Source: Kribbella sp. ALI-6-A
Lineage (GTDB): Bacteria; Actinomycetota; Actinomycetes; Propionibacteriales; Kribbellaceae
Length of the DNA stretch: 64,000 nucleotides
Assembly: GCF_001984195.1 (NCBI RefSeq)
Contig: NZ_MTQN01000012.1
Location: forward strand, 2,170,001 to 2,234,000
Direction: 5' to 3'
The translations under genes and the position numbers were made by a program. Below are positions 33,759-41,850 of the stretch, piece by piece. The notes under the pieces are model-generated. The model had not been told where the DNA came from. It searched no databases and saw only the letters and a list, made by a program, of their open reading frames with translations. Every line of letters begins with the position of its first letter. The stretch's first letter is position 1.

Positions 33759-35240
33759 TCAGCTCACCCTCTCCAGCGAGGACTGCGACTCCTGAGCCTG
33801 TACGGCGCGGCGCCCGGCGAGCAGCTGGACCACGAACCCGCCGACCAGCGCGACCAGGACGCCGAGGTTGGCGAACGCCCACGACCCTTCCTTGCCGCCG
33901 AGGCCGAACGGTTCGAGCAGGTAGCCCTGCCAGGTCAGCCAGTCCGCGTTGCCGTTCGTGACCAGGCCCCAGCCGATGCCGGTGGCAACGAGCATGGTGA
34001 CCACCGGCAGCCACCGGACGTCGCCGTACCGGCCGCGGCGGTCGAACAGGTCGGCGTCGGCGTAGTCGCGCCGCCGGGTCGCGATGTCGGCCAGCATGAT
34101 GCCGCACCAGGCCGCGACCGGGACGCCGAGCGTGATCAGGAAGCCGGTGAACTCCTGCAGGAACTCGTCGCCGAAGAACACCACGTAGATCGTGCCGGCG
34201 ATCATCACCAGACCGTCGACGAACGCCGCGACGTACCGCGGGACCGGGACGCCGAGGGACAGCAGCGCGAGGCCGGAGGAGTAGATGTCGAGCACCGCGC
34301 CACCGACCAGACCGAGCACGGCGACGATCACGAACGGCACCAGGAACCAGGTCGGCAGCGCCTCCGCGAGGGCGCCGATCGGGTCGGCGGCGATCGCCGC
34401 GCTCAGGTCGGTCGACGAGCCGGCCAGCAGCAGGCCGAAGATCAGCAGCACGATCGGGGCCAGCGACGAGCCGAACGTGGTCCAGCCGACGACACCGCGG
34501 CTGGACGCGGTCCGGGGCAGGTAGCGGGAGTAGTCGGCGGCCGCGTTCACCCAGCCGAGGCCGAAGCCGGTCATCAGGAAGACCAGGGCACCGATCAGTT
34601 CCTGGCCGGAGCCGCCGGGCAGGGCCGAGACGGTGGACCAGCTGACCTGGTCGGCGACCAGCGCGATGTAGACGACCGTCAGCACGCCGGTGACGATCGT
34701 GATGATCGTCTGCATCCGCATGATCAGGTCGAAGCCGAGCACGCCGCAGGCAACGATCAGGGTGCCGACGACAACCAGCGCGACCACCTTCGTGATCGAG
34801 CCGCCGCCCCAGCCGAGCCGCTCGAACACGGTGGCCGTGGCGAGCGTGGCGAGGATCGTCAGCACGGTCTCCCAGCCGACCGTGAGCAGCCAGGACACCA
34901 GCGACGGCAGTTTGTTGCCGCGCACCCCGAACGCCGCCCGGCTGAGCACCAGCGTCGGCGCCGACCCGCGTTTGCCGGCCAAGGCGATCAGCCCGCAGAG
35001 CAGGAACGAGAACACGATCCCGACCAGACCCGCGATCACCGCCTGCCAGAACGAGATGCCGAACCCGAGCGCGAACGCGCCGTAGCTCAGCCCCAGCACC
35101 GACACGTTGGCGCCGAACCACGGCCAGAACAGCTGTTGCGGCCGGCCCTTCCGCTCGGCGTCGTCGATCACGTTCAGCCCGTTGGTCTCCACCGCGAGCG
35201 CCCTCGGCTCCGGCGCCCCCACTTCCACCCGCTCGGCCAC
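33759..35240 (-). CDS. NCS1-family permease (cytosine/purine/allantoin type)
   Basis: A 493 aa nucleobase:cation symporter-1 protein with twelve predicted helices. Family features include WFGANVSVLGLSYGAFALG (helix 1), RAAFGVRGNKLPSL (loop after helix 2) and NAAADYSRYLPR near the middle. It imports nucleobases, hydantoins, allantoin or related compounds with a cation. It is the first gene of a five-gene operon: permease, isochorismatase-like hydrolase, GntR regulator, ADP-ribosylglycohydrolase-like protein and PfkB kinase. Junctions are 1-bp gaps or 4-bp overlaps. Together they look like uptake and breakdown of an N-glycoside or nucleobase-like compound. Its promoter region (35241-35390) is shared with a divergent SDR gene. 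Confidence 0.88.
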   Translation of the reverse strand: MAERVEVGAPEPRALAVETNGLNVIDDAERKGRPQQLFWPWFGANVSVLGLSYGAFALGFGISFWQAVIAGLVGIVFSFLLCGLIALAGKRGSAPTLVLSRAAFGVRGNKLPSLVSWLLTVGWETVLTILATLATATVFERLGWGGGSITKVVALVVVGTLIVACGVLGFDLIMRMQTIITIVTGVLTVVYIALVADQVSWSTVSALPGGSGQELIGALVFLMTGFGLGWVNAAADYSRYLPRTASSRGVVGWTTFGSSLAPIVLLIFGLLLAGSSTDLSAAIAADPIGALAEALPTWFLVPFVIVAVLGLVGGAVLDIYSSGLALLSLGVPVPRYVAAFVDGLVMIAGTIYVVFFGDEFLQEFTGFLITLGVPVAAWCGIMLADIATRRRDYADADLFDRRGRYGDVRWLPVVTMLVATGIGWGLVTNGNADWLTWQGYLLEPFGLGGKEGSWAFANLGVLVALVGGFVVQLLAGRRAVQAQESQSSLERVS

Positions 35241-35264
35241 GGCCGTCTCCTGGTCTCGATGAAC

Positions 35265-35284
35265 CTGTTCAGTCCTGTCCAGTC
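35265..35284. promoter_or_regulatory. Tandem 10-bp direct repeat before NCS1 operon
   Basis: CTGTTCAGTC then CTGTCCAGTC, abutting, with one difference, 25-44 nt upstream of the NCS1 start. It is a candidate binding site for the operon's GntR regulator, although GntR proteins normally prefer inverted repeats. Confidence 0.35.
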
Positions 35285-35339
35285 AGGCTAGGTCGGGGGT
35301 CGTGGGCGGTCAAGGAAATACCTGGTCTCCCCGGTTGAC

Positions 35340-35355
35340 CTAGAGCGCGCTCTAG
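35340..35355. promoter_or_regulatory. Perfect 16-bp palindrome CTAGAGCGCGCTCTAG
   Basis: It lies 36-51 nt before the SDR start and about 100 bp before the divergent NCS1 start. The form (CTAGAGCG with its complement, no spacer) is like TetR-family operators. No TetR gene adjoins, so the regulator would act from elsewhere. Confidence 0.45.
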
Positions 35356-35390
35356 CCCGTAGCGTCGGCGCAAGCCGAGCAGAGGGAGTT

Positions 35391-36155
35391 GTGGTGAGAC
35401 GGTTCGAGGGCAAGGTCGCGTTGATCACCGGTGCCGCGCACGGGATCGGGCGGGCGACGGCGGTCCGGCTGGCGGCCGAAGGGGCGTCGGTCGCGGTCGC
35501 CGACGTCGACACCGACGCGGCCGGGCAGCTCGCCGCCGAGTTGGCCGGCGACGGCGGATCGGCGATCGCTCTCGCGTGCGACATCACCAGCCGGGACTCG
35601 GTCGACGCGGCGGTGGCGGCAAGCGTCGACCGGTTCGGGCGGCTCGACGTACTGGCTCAGGTGGCCGGCCACAACCTCGCGAACCGGACCGAGGTCGAGC
35701 CCGGTGACGATCAGTGGGCCCGGCAGTACGACTTCACCTTCACCGGCGCGGTCCGCTGCATCGAGGCGGCGCTGCCGCAGTTGGTCGCGTCCGGCTCGGG
35801 CGCCGTCGTCCTGGTCGGGTCGATCAGCGGAGTGGTTGCCCTAGGCACCAACCCGTACGCCGCGGCGAAGGCCGGCCTGATCAGCCTGGTCGCCAACCTC
35901 GCGGCCGAGCACGGCCCGAGCGGCGTCCGCTTCAACGTCGTCGCTCCCGGCACGATCGCCACCCGTGCCTTCGCGAACCGCCCCCAGGCTCTGGAGGACC
36001 TGAAGGCGATCTACCCCCTGCGCCGGGTCGGCCAACCCGAGGACGTCGCCGCCGCGGTCGCCTTCCTCGCCTCGGACGACGCGGCCTGGATCACCGGCAT
36101 CACGCTGCCGGTCGAAGGCGGCCTGACCACCGGGCCGGGTCATCTCATCGGCTGA
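35391..36155 (+). CDS. Short-chain dehydrogenase/reductase
   Basis: A 254 aa classical SDR. The cofactor motif is TGAAHGIGRATAVRLA (about 13-28), an acidic residue after strand 2 (VADVDTDAA) favours NAD over NADP, and a structural N-A-G-like AGHN occurs near 90. The catalytic Ser is in GSISG (about 143) and Tyr/Lys in NPYAAAKAG (about 154-162). The C-terminal GGLTTGPGH is the usual SDR end. The substrate is unknown. Starts GTG 35391 or 35394 are both possible; GGGAG precedes both. It is followed after 12 bp by an alpha/beta hydrolase gene, so the two may act on one compound. A perfect palindrome upstream suggests TetR-type control. Confidence 0.87.
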   Translation: MVRRFEGKVALITGAAHGIGRATAVRLAAEGASVAVADVDTDAAGQLAAELAGDGGSAIALACDITSRDSVDAAVAASVDRFGRLDVLAQVAGHNLANRTEVEPGDDQWARQYDFTFTGAVRCIEAALPQLVASGSGAVVLVGSISGVVALGTNPYAAAKAGLISLVANLAAEHGPSGVRFNVVAPGTIATRAFANRPQALEDLKAIYPLRRVGQPEDVAAAVAFLASDDAAWITGITLPVEGGLTTGPGHLIG

Positions 36156-36167
36156 CACGTAGAGTCG

Positions 36168-37019
36168 GTGATCGTGCTGATCAGTGCTGCTGTGGACGGG
36201 TTCAGGTTGGTGTACGACGTAGCGGGCGACGGGCCCCCTGTCGTGTTGCTGCACGGCTGGCCGGGCGACCGGACCGACTACCGGCGGTTGGCGCCGATGC
36301 TCGTCGAGGCCGGGCGCCAGGTGGTGGCTCCGGACCTTCGTGGCTTCGGCGCATCGGACAAACATGCCGCGGACGGCCAGTACGACGCGTTCGCGCAGGC
36401 GCGCAGCGTGGCCGGGCTGATCGAGGAGCTCGGGCTGGAGCGGCCCGTGCTGGTCGGGTACGACATCGGGAGCCGGATCGCGCAGGCGGTGGCGAAGACG
36501 CGGCCGGAGCTGGTCGGGGGACTGGTCGTCGCGCCGCCGTTGCCGGGGATCGGGAAGCGGGTCTTCGGTGAGCGGGCGCAGACCGAGTTCTGGTACCAGT
36601 CGTTCCACAAGTTGCCGGTGGTCGAGCAGCTGATCGACGGCAAGCCCGACGCCGTTCGCGACTACCTGCGGCACTTCTGGACGCACTGGTCCGGGCCGGG
36701 ACTCGAGCCGGAACTCGACCACCTGGTCGAGGTGTACTCCCCGCCGGGAGCGTTCACCGCGTCGATCAACTGGTACCGCGCGGGCGCCGGCGCGGTGGCG
36801 ACGTCGGCGGCCGAGGTCGCACCGGCGGCCGGCGACCGGATCGGCGTACGGACCCGGGTGGTGTGGCCGGAGCACGACCCGCTGTTTCCGCGGGAGTGGT
36901 CGGACCGGCTGGAGGAGTTCTTCAGCGACGTGACGCTGCGGTTCGTCGACGGTGTCGGGCACTTCGCGCCGCTGGAGTATCCGGAGGTGCTCGCCGAAGA
37001 GGTCGGGAGACTAGGCTGA
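36168..37019 (+). CDS. Alpha/beta hydrolase, epoxide hydrolase-like
   Basis: A 283 aa alpha/beta hydrolase. The oxyanion motif is HGWPG (about 28-32), and the DLRGFGASDK segment follows. The nucleophile elbow GYDIGSRIA (about 100) carries Asp rather than Ser, the mark of epoxide hydrolases and haloalkane dehalogenases. VWPEHDPLFP carries the acid and VGHFAPLEYP the catalytic His. Cap-domain tyrosines (WYQSF, WYRAG) are in place for epoxide opening, so epoxide hydrolase is the better guess. GTG 36168 is used; GTG 36174 is an alternative. It follows the SDR gene by 12 bp and precedes nuoB by only 4 bp, although no functional tie with nuoB is evident. Confidence 0.84.
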   Translation: MIVLISAAVDGFRLVYDVAGDGPPVVLLHGWPGDRTDYRRLAPMLVEAGRQVVAPDLRGFGASDKHAADGQYDAFAQARSVAGLIEELGLERPVLVGYDIGSRIAQAVAKTRPELVGGLVVAPPLPGIGKRVFGERAQTEFWYQSFHKLPVVEQLIDGKPDAVRDYLRHFWTHWSGPGLEPELDHLVEVYSPPGAFTASINWYRAGAGAVATSAAEVAPAAGDRIGVRTRVVWPEHDPLFPREWSDRLEEFFSDVTLRFVDGVGHFAPLEYPEVLAEEVGRLG

Positions 37020-37023
37020 ATCC

Positions 37024-37587
37024 ATGGCTGATCACGCGGTCCATCTGCCGATGCCGACGGTGCGGCCGGCTGTGGGTGCGCTGGCGAAGCTCGCCCCCGA
37101 GCCGGTGCGGTACCTGCTGAACTGGGGACGCAAGTACTCGCTCTGGGTGTTCAACTTCGGGCTCGCCTGCTGCGCGATCGAGTTCATCGCGGCGTCGATG
37201 GGACGCCACGACTTCATCCGGCTCGGGGTGATCCCGTTCGCGCCCGGGCCGCGGCAGGCCGACCTGATGGTGGTCTCGGGCACGGTGACCGACAAGATGG
37301 CGCCGGCGATCAAGCGGCTGTACGACCAGATGCCGGAGCCGAAGTACGTGATCTCGTTCGGCTCCTGCTCGAACTCCGGCGGCCCGTACTGGGACTCGTA
37401 CTGCGTGACCAAGGGCGTCGACCAGATCATCCCGGTCGACGTGTACGTGCCTGGTTGCCCGCCGCGCCCGGAGGCGTTGCTGCAGGGCATCCTCAAGCTG
37501 CAGGAGAAGATCGCGGGCGAGAACGTGACCAGCCGGTACGAGCCGTCGGCGCAGGCGCTGACCCGCGGCCTGGTGGAGCCGAAGTGA
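37024..37587 (+). CDS. nuoB: NADH-quinone oxidoreductase subunit B (second set)
   Basis: A 187 aa hydrophilic subunit that holds the terminal cluster N2 of complex I. The four ligands are visible: the CC pair in GLACCAIEFIAAS (about 43-55), the Cys of SFGSCSNSGGPY (about 117), and the Cys of YVPGCPPRPEALLQG (about 148). The length is normal. It overlaps nuoC by 4 bp. This is the second piece of the scattered nuo set; nuoA is 12.6 kb upstream. nuoD, which with NuoB forms the quinone site, is absent after nuoC. Confidence 0.95.
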   Translation: MADHAVHLPMPTVRPAVGALAKLAPEPVRYLLNWGRKYSLWVFNFGLACCAIEFIAASMGRHDFIRLGVIPFAPGPRQADLMVVSGTVTDKMAPAIKRLYDQMPEPKYVISFGSCSNSGGPYWDSYCVTKGVDQIIPVDVYVPGCPPRPEALLQGILKLQEKIAGENVTSRYEPSAQALTRGLVEPK

Positions 37588-38390
37588 CCGACCGGCCGGA
37601 GGCGGGCAACCTGCTGTCCGCGCTGACCGACGCGGGGATCGCGGCGACCGGGTCGGACAGCTTCGGCGTCGCGACGGTCGACGTACCGGCCGAAGCGTGG
37701 GTCTCGGCGCACGAGATCCTGCGCGACGAGGTCGGGCTGATCTTCTTCGACTTCCTGACCGCCAGCGACGAGCTGACCGACGGGTTCCGTGTGGTCACGC
37801 ACCTGGCCGACTTCTGGGGCGGGGCCCACGTCGACCACGTGCTGGTCCGCACACTGGTCCCGCGCGCCGGCGCCGCGCTGCCGACGCTGTCCGAGGTGTA
37901 CGCCGGAGCCAACTGGCACGAGCGCGAGACACACGAGATGTTCGGCATCGACTTCCCCGGCCACCCGAACCTGGTCCCACTGCTGCTGCCCGACGAGTTC
38001 GAGGGCAACCCGCTGCGCAAGGAGTTCGTGCTCGCCTCCCGCGTCGCCAAGCCGTGGCCCGGCGCGAAGGAACCCGGCGAGTCCGACCACGCCCCCGCGG
38101 CCGCGAAGACCGGCGCTCCCTCACGCCGCCGGACACTCCCGCCAGGCGTCCCCGACCCCGACAGCTGGGGCCCGCGCCGGCCCGGTTCCCCCGACCCGGA
38201 CCCGCTGGCTCCCGCCCAGGCGGCCTCCACCCCCGCTCGCCCGCGCCGAGCCGGCGGCGAACGCAGAGCCCGCAAACAGGCCGAACCCACACCGGCGGAG
38301 CCCGCTGCGCCGTCCGCCCCGGCGGAGCCCGCCTCCCCGCCTGCTTCATCGCCGGAAGCGGCGCCGGAGCAGCCGGATGGACAAGCCTGA
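37584..38390 (+). CDS. nuoC: NADH-quinone oxidoreductase subunit C (second set), with disordered tail
   Basis: A 268 aa protein. The 30-kDa subunit core occupies residues 1-150, with the signature ANWHERETHEMFGIDFPGHPN (about 112-132) and LLLPDEFEGNPLRKEFVLASRV at the end. The remaining 105 or so residues are a Pro/Ala/Arg/Glu-rich low-complexity tail, unusual for NuoC, with no sign of a fused NuoD. The GTG start overlaps the nuoB stop by 4 bp. The next gene on this strand is nuoH at 39671, with an opposite-strand gene between. NuoC bridges the peripheral and membrane arms. Confidence 0.9.
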   Translation: MTDRPEAGNLLSALTDAGIAATGSDSFGVATVDVPAEAWVSAHEILRDEVGLIFFDFLTASDELTDGFRVVTHLADFWGGAHVDHVLVRTLVPRAGAALPTLSEVYAGANWHERETHEMFGIDFPGHPNLVPLLLPDEFEGNPLRKEFVLASRVAKPWPGAKEPGESDHAPAAAKTGAPSRRRTLPPGVPDPDSWGPRRPGSPDPDPLAPAQAASTPARPRRAGGERRARKQAEPTPAEPAAPSAPAEPASPPASSPEAAPEQPDGQA

Positions 38391-38400
38391 GCGAACCCGC

Positions 38401-39591
38401 TCAGTTCACCGGTTCGGTCAGGTAGAAGACCTCTTCCCGGGTGATCTGCCCGTCGGTGACCGTGTAGAGCGACAGCTTCGTCGTCTCCGGTTCGTCGCCG
38501 GCGAAGTGGAACGTGAAGCGCGCCGCGAAGTGGTCGGTCGAGACCAGCGGCCCGAGGATGTCCACGCCCGTGATCTCGTGCCCCTCCAGCGACCGGGCCG
38601 CGTTCTCCATGATCGCGGCCTCCCCGACCAGCTCCCCGTCGTACTCCGAAGGCGCGACCCGTACGACGTCCGCCGCCTGCACCCTGGTCGCCCGGGCGAA
38701 GTCCCCGGTCCGGAATCCCTCGACGAACTCCGTCGCCACCTCCGCGGTCGACAGCACCCGGAACGAGTCGCGGTGCTCGTGAACCCACTGCTCGAAGCTG
38801 CGACCAGGACGACCGGTGAGTTCCGTGTACGTCGGCACCACCGGCTCGGGATCGTCGACCAGCGACTCCCAGTACTGGATCGCGGGCCCGACGAACGCTT
38901 CGTCCGCGCCGGTCGCCAGCATCGCCTGCCGCGCTTGGTCGGCAGTCTGCTCCTCGACCCGGAGCTGTTTCCCGATTTCGGCGCCGATCGCCGCGACCTG
39001 CTCCTCCTGGGTCAGCACCCGCGGCCCGGTCAGCACGTACTTCTTGCCGCTGTGCGTCTCGTCCAGCAGCGCGAGCACCGCGACGTCGGCGATGTCCCGC
39101 TCGTGGATCAGCGACCGCCCGGCCTGCGGTGCGGGCATCGCGACCACACCACCGTGACGGATCTCGTCCGCCCATTCCAGCGTGTTGGCGGCGAACCCAC
39201 CCGGTCGCAGGAAGGTCCAGTCGGCGTCCGACTCGACCAGCAACTGCTCCACCGCACCCCAGACACCGTTGTGTTCCGCAGGCTGGCTGTCGTCGACGTT
39301 CATCGCCGACAGGTAGACGACCCGCGGCACCTGCTCGGTCAGTGCCGCGACGACCGGCGCCGCGCCGTCCGCCGAGTACGACGGCCAGAGCAGGAACGCC
39401 GCCTCCGCGCCCGCGGCGGCCTTCCGCACCGCCTCCGGATCGGTGAGGTCGCCGACGACCAGTTCGACCTCGTTCGGCAGTCCCGCCAGCAACGGCTGCC
39501 GGACCAGTGCCCGCACGTCCGCGCCCGCTGCCAGCAGTCCGGCGACGACGTGCCGCCCGACTTTTCCGGTGGCTCCGGTGACCAGAATCAT
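38401..39591 (-). CDS. NmrA-like NAD(P)-binding protein fused to SnoaL-like domain
   Basis: A 396 aa protein of two domains. Residues 1-275 are an atypical SDR/NmrA-like Rossmann fold (MILVTGATGKVGRHVVAGLL at the start, LVVGDLTDPEAV near 48, VVYLSAMNVD near 92, GPRVLTQEEQ near 192). Residues about 290-396 are a SnoaL/NTF2-like alpha+beta domain (FVEGFRTGDFARA...HFAARFTFHFAGDEPETTKLSLYTVTDGQITREEVFYL). NmrA-like proteins act as oxidoreductases or redox sensors; fusion with a SnoaL domain is less common and may bind the substrate. It sits on the opposite strand between nuoC and nuoH. An inverted repeat in the divergent gap suggests local regulation. Confidence 0.78.
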   Translation of the reverse strand: MILVTGATGKVGRHVVAGLLAAGADVRALVRQPLLAGLPNEVELVVGDLTDPEAVRKAAAGAEAAFLLWPSYSADGAAPVVAALTEQVPRVVYLSAMNVDDSQPAEHNGVWGAVEQLLVESDADWTFLRPGGFAANTLEWADEIRHGGVVAMPAPQAGRSLIHERDIADVAVLALLDETHSGKKYVLTGPRVLTQEEQVAAIGAEIGKQLRVEEQTADQARQAMLATGADEAFVGPAIQYWESLVDDPEPVVPTYTELTGRPGRSFEQWVHEHRDSFRVLSTAEVATEFVEGFRTGDFARATRVQAADVVRVAPSEYDGELVGEAAIMENAARSLEGHEITGVDILGPLVSTDHFAARFTFHFAGDEPETTKLSLYTVTDGQITREEVFYLTEPVN

Positions 39592-39623
39592 GTCCACTCC
39601 TTTGCTCGATGACGACAGCCTCG

Positions 39624-39645
39624 GACCTGAACGATGGTTGAGGTC
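39624..39645. promoter_or_regulatory. Inverted repeat between NmrA-SnoaL gene and nuoH
   Basis: GACCTGAAC-GATG-GTTGAGGTC, 9-bp arms with one mismatch. The size and GGTC/GACC ends recall MerR- or SoxR-type operators. It lies 33 bp from the NmrA-like start and 26 bp before nuoH. It could regulate either gene. Confidence 0.4.
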
Positions 39646-39670
39646 AAGTCGGAGTCGGTAGGGTGCGCAC

Positions 39671-40621
39671 ATGCTCGAGTTCGTACTGCGGGTCGTCGGC
39701 GTGCTGGTCGCGTTCCTGGTCGCGCCGCTGGTGGTCGGTCAGGCCGAGCACAAGGTGATGGCGCACATGCAGTCGCGGCTCGGGCCGATGTACGCCGGCG
39801 GCTTCCACGGCTGGGCGCAGCTGGTCGCCGACGGGATCAAGTTCGTCCAGAAGGAGAGCGTCACCCCGGCCGCCGCGGACAAGCGGGTGTTCGAGTGGGC
39901 GCCGGTGGTCGCGATCCTGCCGTACATGGCGGCGATGGCCGCGATCCCGATCTCGCCGGTCCTGGTCGGTGCCCACCTCGACGCGGGCCTGTTCTTCGTG
40001 CTCGCGGTGATGAGCGTCGGCGTGCTCGGCTCGCTGATGGCCGGCTGGGCCAGCGGCAACAAGTACAGCCTGCTCGGCGGCCTGCGGGTCGCCGCCCAGC
40101 TGATGAGCTACGAGCTGCCGTTCGTGCTGTCGGCGGCCAGTGTCGCGGTCGCGGCCGGCACGCTGAGCCTGACCGGCATCGTCGATCAGTGGAACCCGTG
40201 GTGGCTGCTCTGGCAGCTGCCCGGCATGGTGGTGTTCTTCGTCGCCGGTCTGGCCGAGCTGCAGCGGCCGCCGTTCGACATGCCGGTGGCCGACTCCGAG
40301 GTCATCTTCGGCCCCTACACCGAGTACACCGGCCTGCGCTTCGCCCTCTTCCTGCTCGCCGAGTACGCCGGCATCGTGGTGCTCGCCGCGTTGACCACCG
40401 TGCTGTTCCTCGGCGGCTGGAGCGGTCCGGGTCCGGACTCGATCGGCTGGATCTGGTCGCTGCTGAAGATCGCGATCGTCTCGCTGGTGGTGATCTGGGT
40501 GCGGGTCGCGTTCCCGCGGCTGCGCGCCGACCAGCTGCAGAAGCTCGCGTGGCAGGGCCTGGTGCCGGTGGCGCTGATCCAGCTCGCGCTCACCGGCATC
40601 GGCGTCATCGTCTTCTTCTGA
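39671..40621 (+). CDS. nuoH: NADH-quinone oxidoreductase subunit H (second set)
   Basis: A 316 aa membrane subunit that links the quinone site to the proton-pumping arm. Hallmarks: AEHKVMAHMQSRLGPMYAGG (about 25-44), GIKFVQKE (about 55), SYELPFVLS (about 139), and the quinone-loop QRPPFDMPVADSEVIFGPYTEYTGLRFALFLLAEYA (about 200-236). The usual ERxPFDxPE acidic loop reads QRPPFDMPVADSE here, with one acidic residue fewer. The length is normal. The gene is isolated on the + strand between two minus-strand genes, so it must have its own promoter in the 79-bp gap upstream. Confidence 0.94.
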   Translation: MLEFVLRVVGVLVAFLVAPLVVGQAEHKVMAHMQSRLGPMYAGGFHGWAQLVADGIKFVQKESVTPAAADKRVFEWAPVVAILPYMAAMAAIPISPVLVGAHLDAGLFFVLAVMSVGVLGSLMAGWASGNKYSLLGGLRVAAQLMSYELPFVLSAASVAVAAGTLSLTGIVDQWNPWWLLWQLPGMVVFFVAGLAELQRPPFDMPVADSEVIFGPYTEYTGLRFALFLLAEYAGIVVLAALTTVLFLGGWSGPGPDSIGWIWSLLKIAIVSLVVIWVRVAFPRLRADQLQKLAWQGLVPVALIQLALTGIGVIVFF

Positions 40622-40638
40622 GCCGAAGCTGAGCCGGC

Positions 40639-41850
40639 TCAGGGCGTCGCGAGCGCCTCGGTGGGCGACAGGCGCGACGCCCGGATCGCCGGATAGAGCC
40701 CGGCGACTCCACCGATCACCAGCGTTGCCCCGAAGCCACCCACGACCGCCCAGAGCGGGATGACCGTCAGCCAGCCCTGGTACGCCGCGTAGCCGACGGT
40801 CACCGCGCTGCCCAAGGCAGCTCCGCCCAGCCCGCCGAGAGCCGACAACAGCAACGACTCGGTCAGGAACTGTGTCCGGATCTGGCCCCTGGTGGCGCCG
40901 AGCGACCGCCGCAGCCCGATCTCCGCGCGGCGTTCGAGCACCGAGATCACCATGATGTTCGCGACGCCGACCCCGCCGACCAGCAGTGCGACCGCGCCGA
41001 GTCCCAGCAGCAGACCGGTGAAGGCCTCGCCCGCGGCCTGCTGAGCGGCCAGCGCGTCGGACGGACGCGACACCTGGACCTCGTTCGGCGCCTCCGGGTT
41101 GGCCGTCGGCCCGAGCACCGCCCGGACCGACTCCACCTGTCGGTCGGTCGATCGGGTGTAGATCTTGGTCGGGTGCCCGTCGAAGCCGAGCGTCGTACCG
41201 GCCGCGGGCCAGCCGATCAGGACGGCGGAGTCGAGCTCGGGCGCCAGCGCGGCCGGGGAGAGGATGCCGAGCACGGTGAACCACTCGTCGCCGATCAGCA
41301 CCTGGATGTCCGGGCCCGCGCGATTGATGCCGAGGCGTTCGGCCGCGCTCGCGCCGAGCACGGCCGCCGGATAGGTCCCGGTCGCCGCGTCGAGCCACCG
41401 TCCGCTGCGAACCGTTCCGCCGATGGTGTCGAGCAGGTTGGTCCGGGCGGCGTACGGGACGATGCCGTTGGTCTCGATCTCCGGGATCTTGTCGCTGCGG
41501 TAGACGCCTGCGTCGTCGACCCGGCCGATCGCGGACTGCGCCTGGACCGGCCCGATCCGGTCGACCATCGACTCCGCCGTCAGCGGCAGTTGTGCCTGCT
41601 CACCGGTCAGCCGGGTGCCCGGTTCGACCGTCAGAAGATTGGTGCCGAGGGCATCGAGTGTCGCGTCCAGCTCGGCCCGCGACGACGAGGAGATGCCGAC
41701 CACGGCGACCATCGCGGCGATGCCGATCGCGATCCCCAGCGCGGACAGGAACGCCCGCAGCGGCCGGGTCCGCAGACCCACCGCGCCCACCTTGATCACG
41801 TCCCCGGGCCACAGCTTGGCCGGTCGGAGCCCTTCGCCGCGCCGGGCCAT
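40639..41850 (-). CDS. MacB/FtsX-type ABC transporter permease
   Basis: A 403 aa permease with the MacB-like arrangement: one helix near the N-terminus (FLSALGIAIGIAAMVAVVGIS, about 33-53), a large extracytoplasmic MacB_PCD domain (about 55-270), then a FtsX domain with three helices, including ISVLERRAEIGLRRSLGATRGQIRTQF in the loop. Such mechanotransmission systems export peptides, lipoproteins or toxins from the membrane surface rather than moving substrate through the membrane. The start overlaps the ATPase stop by one base. It is the last gene of a four-gene operon with a lipoprotein, an adaptor and an ATPase. Confidence 0.88.
   Translation of the reverse strand: MARRGEGLRPAKLWPGDVIKVGAVGLRTRPLRAFLSALGIAIGIAAMVAVVGISSSSRAELDATLDALGTNLLTVEPGTRLTGEQAQLPLTAESMVDRIGPVQAQSAIGRVDDAGVYRSDKIPEIETNGIVPYAARTNLLDTIGGTVRSGRWLDAATGTYPAAVLGASAAERLGINRAGPDIQVLIGDEWFTVLGILSPAALAPELDSAVLIGWPAAGTTLGFDGHPTKIYTRSTDRQVESVRAVLGPTANPEAPNEVQVSRPSDALAAQQAAGEAFTGLLLGLGAVALLVGGVGVANIMVISVLERRAEIGLRRSLGATRGQIRTQFLTESLLLSALGGLGGAALGSAVTVGYAAYQGWLTVIPLWAVVGGFGATLVIGGVAGLYPAIRASRLSPTEALATP

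Noticed and set aside
24426..37023. Idea that the block between nuoA and nuoB is a mobile island
   Set aside because: No integrase, transposase, tRNA or direct-repeat boundary is visible, and base composition and gene types match the surroundings.
38388..38403. TGAGCG-AACC-CGCTCA hairpin at the nuoC end as a terminator
   Set aside because: Only a 6-bp stem; possible but not strong enough to call.
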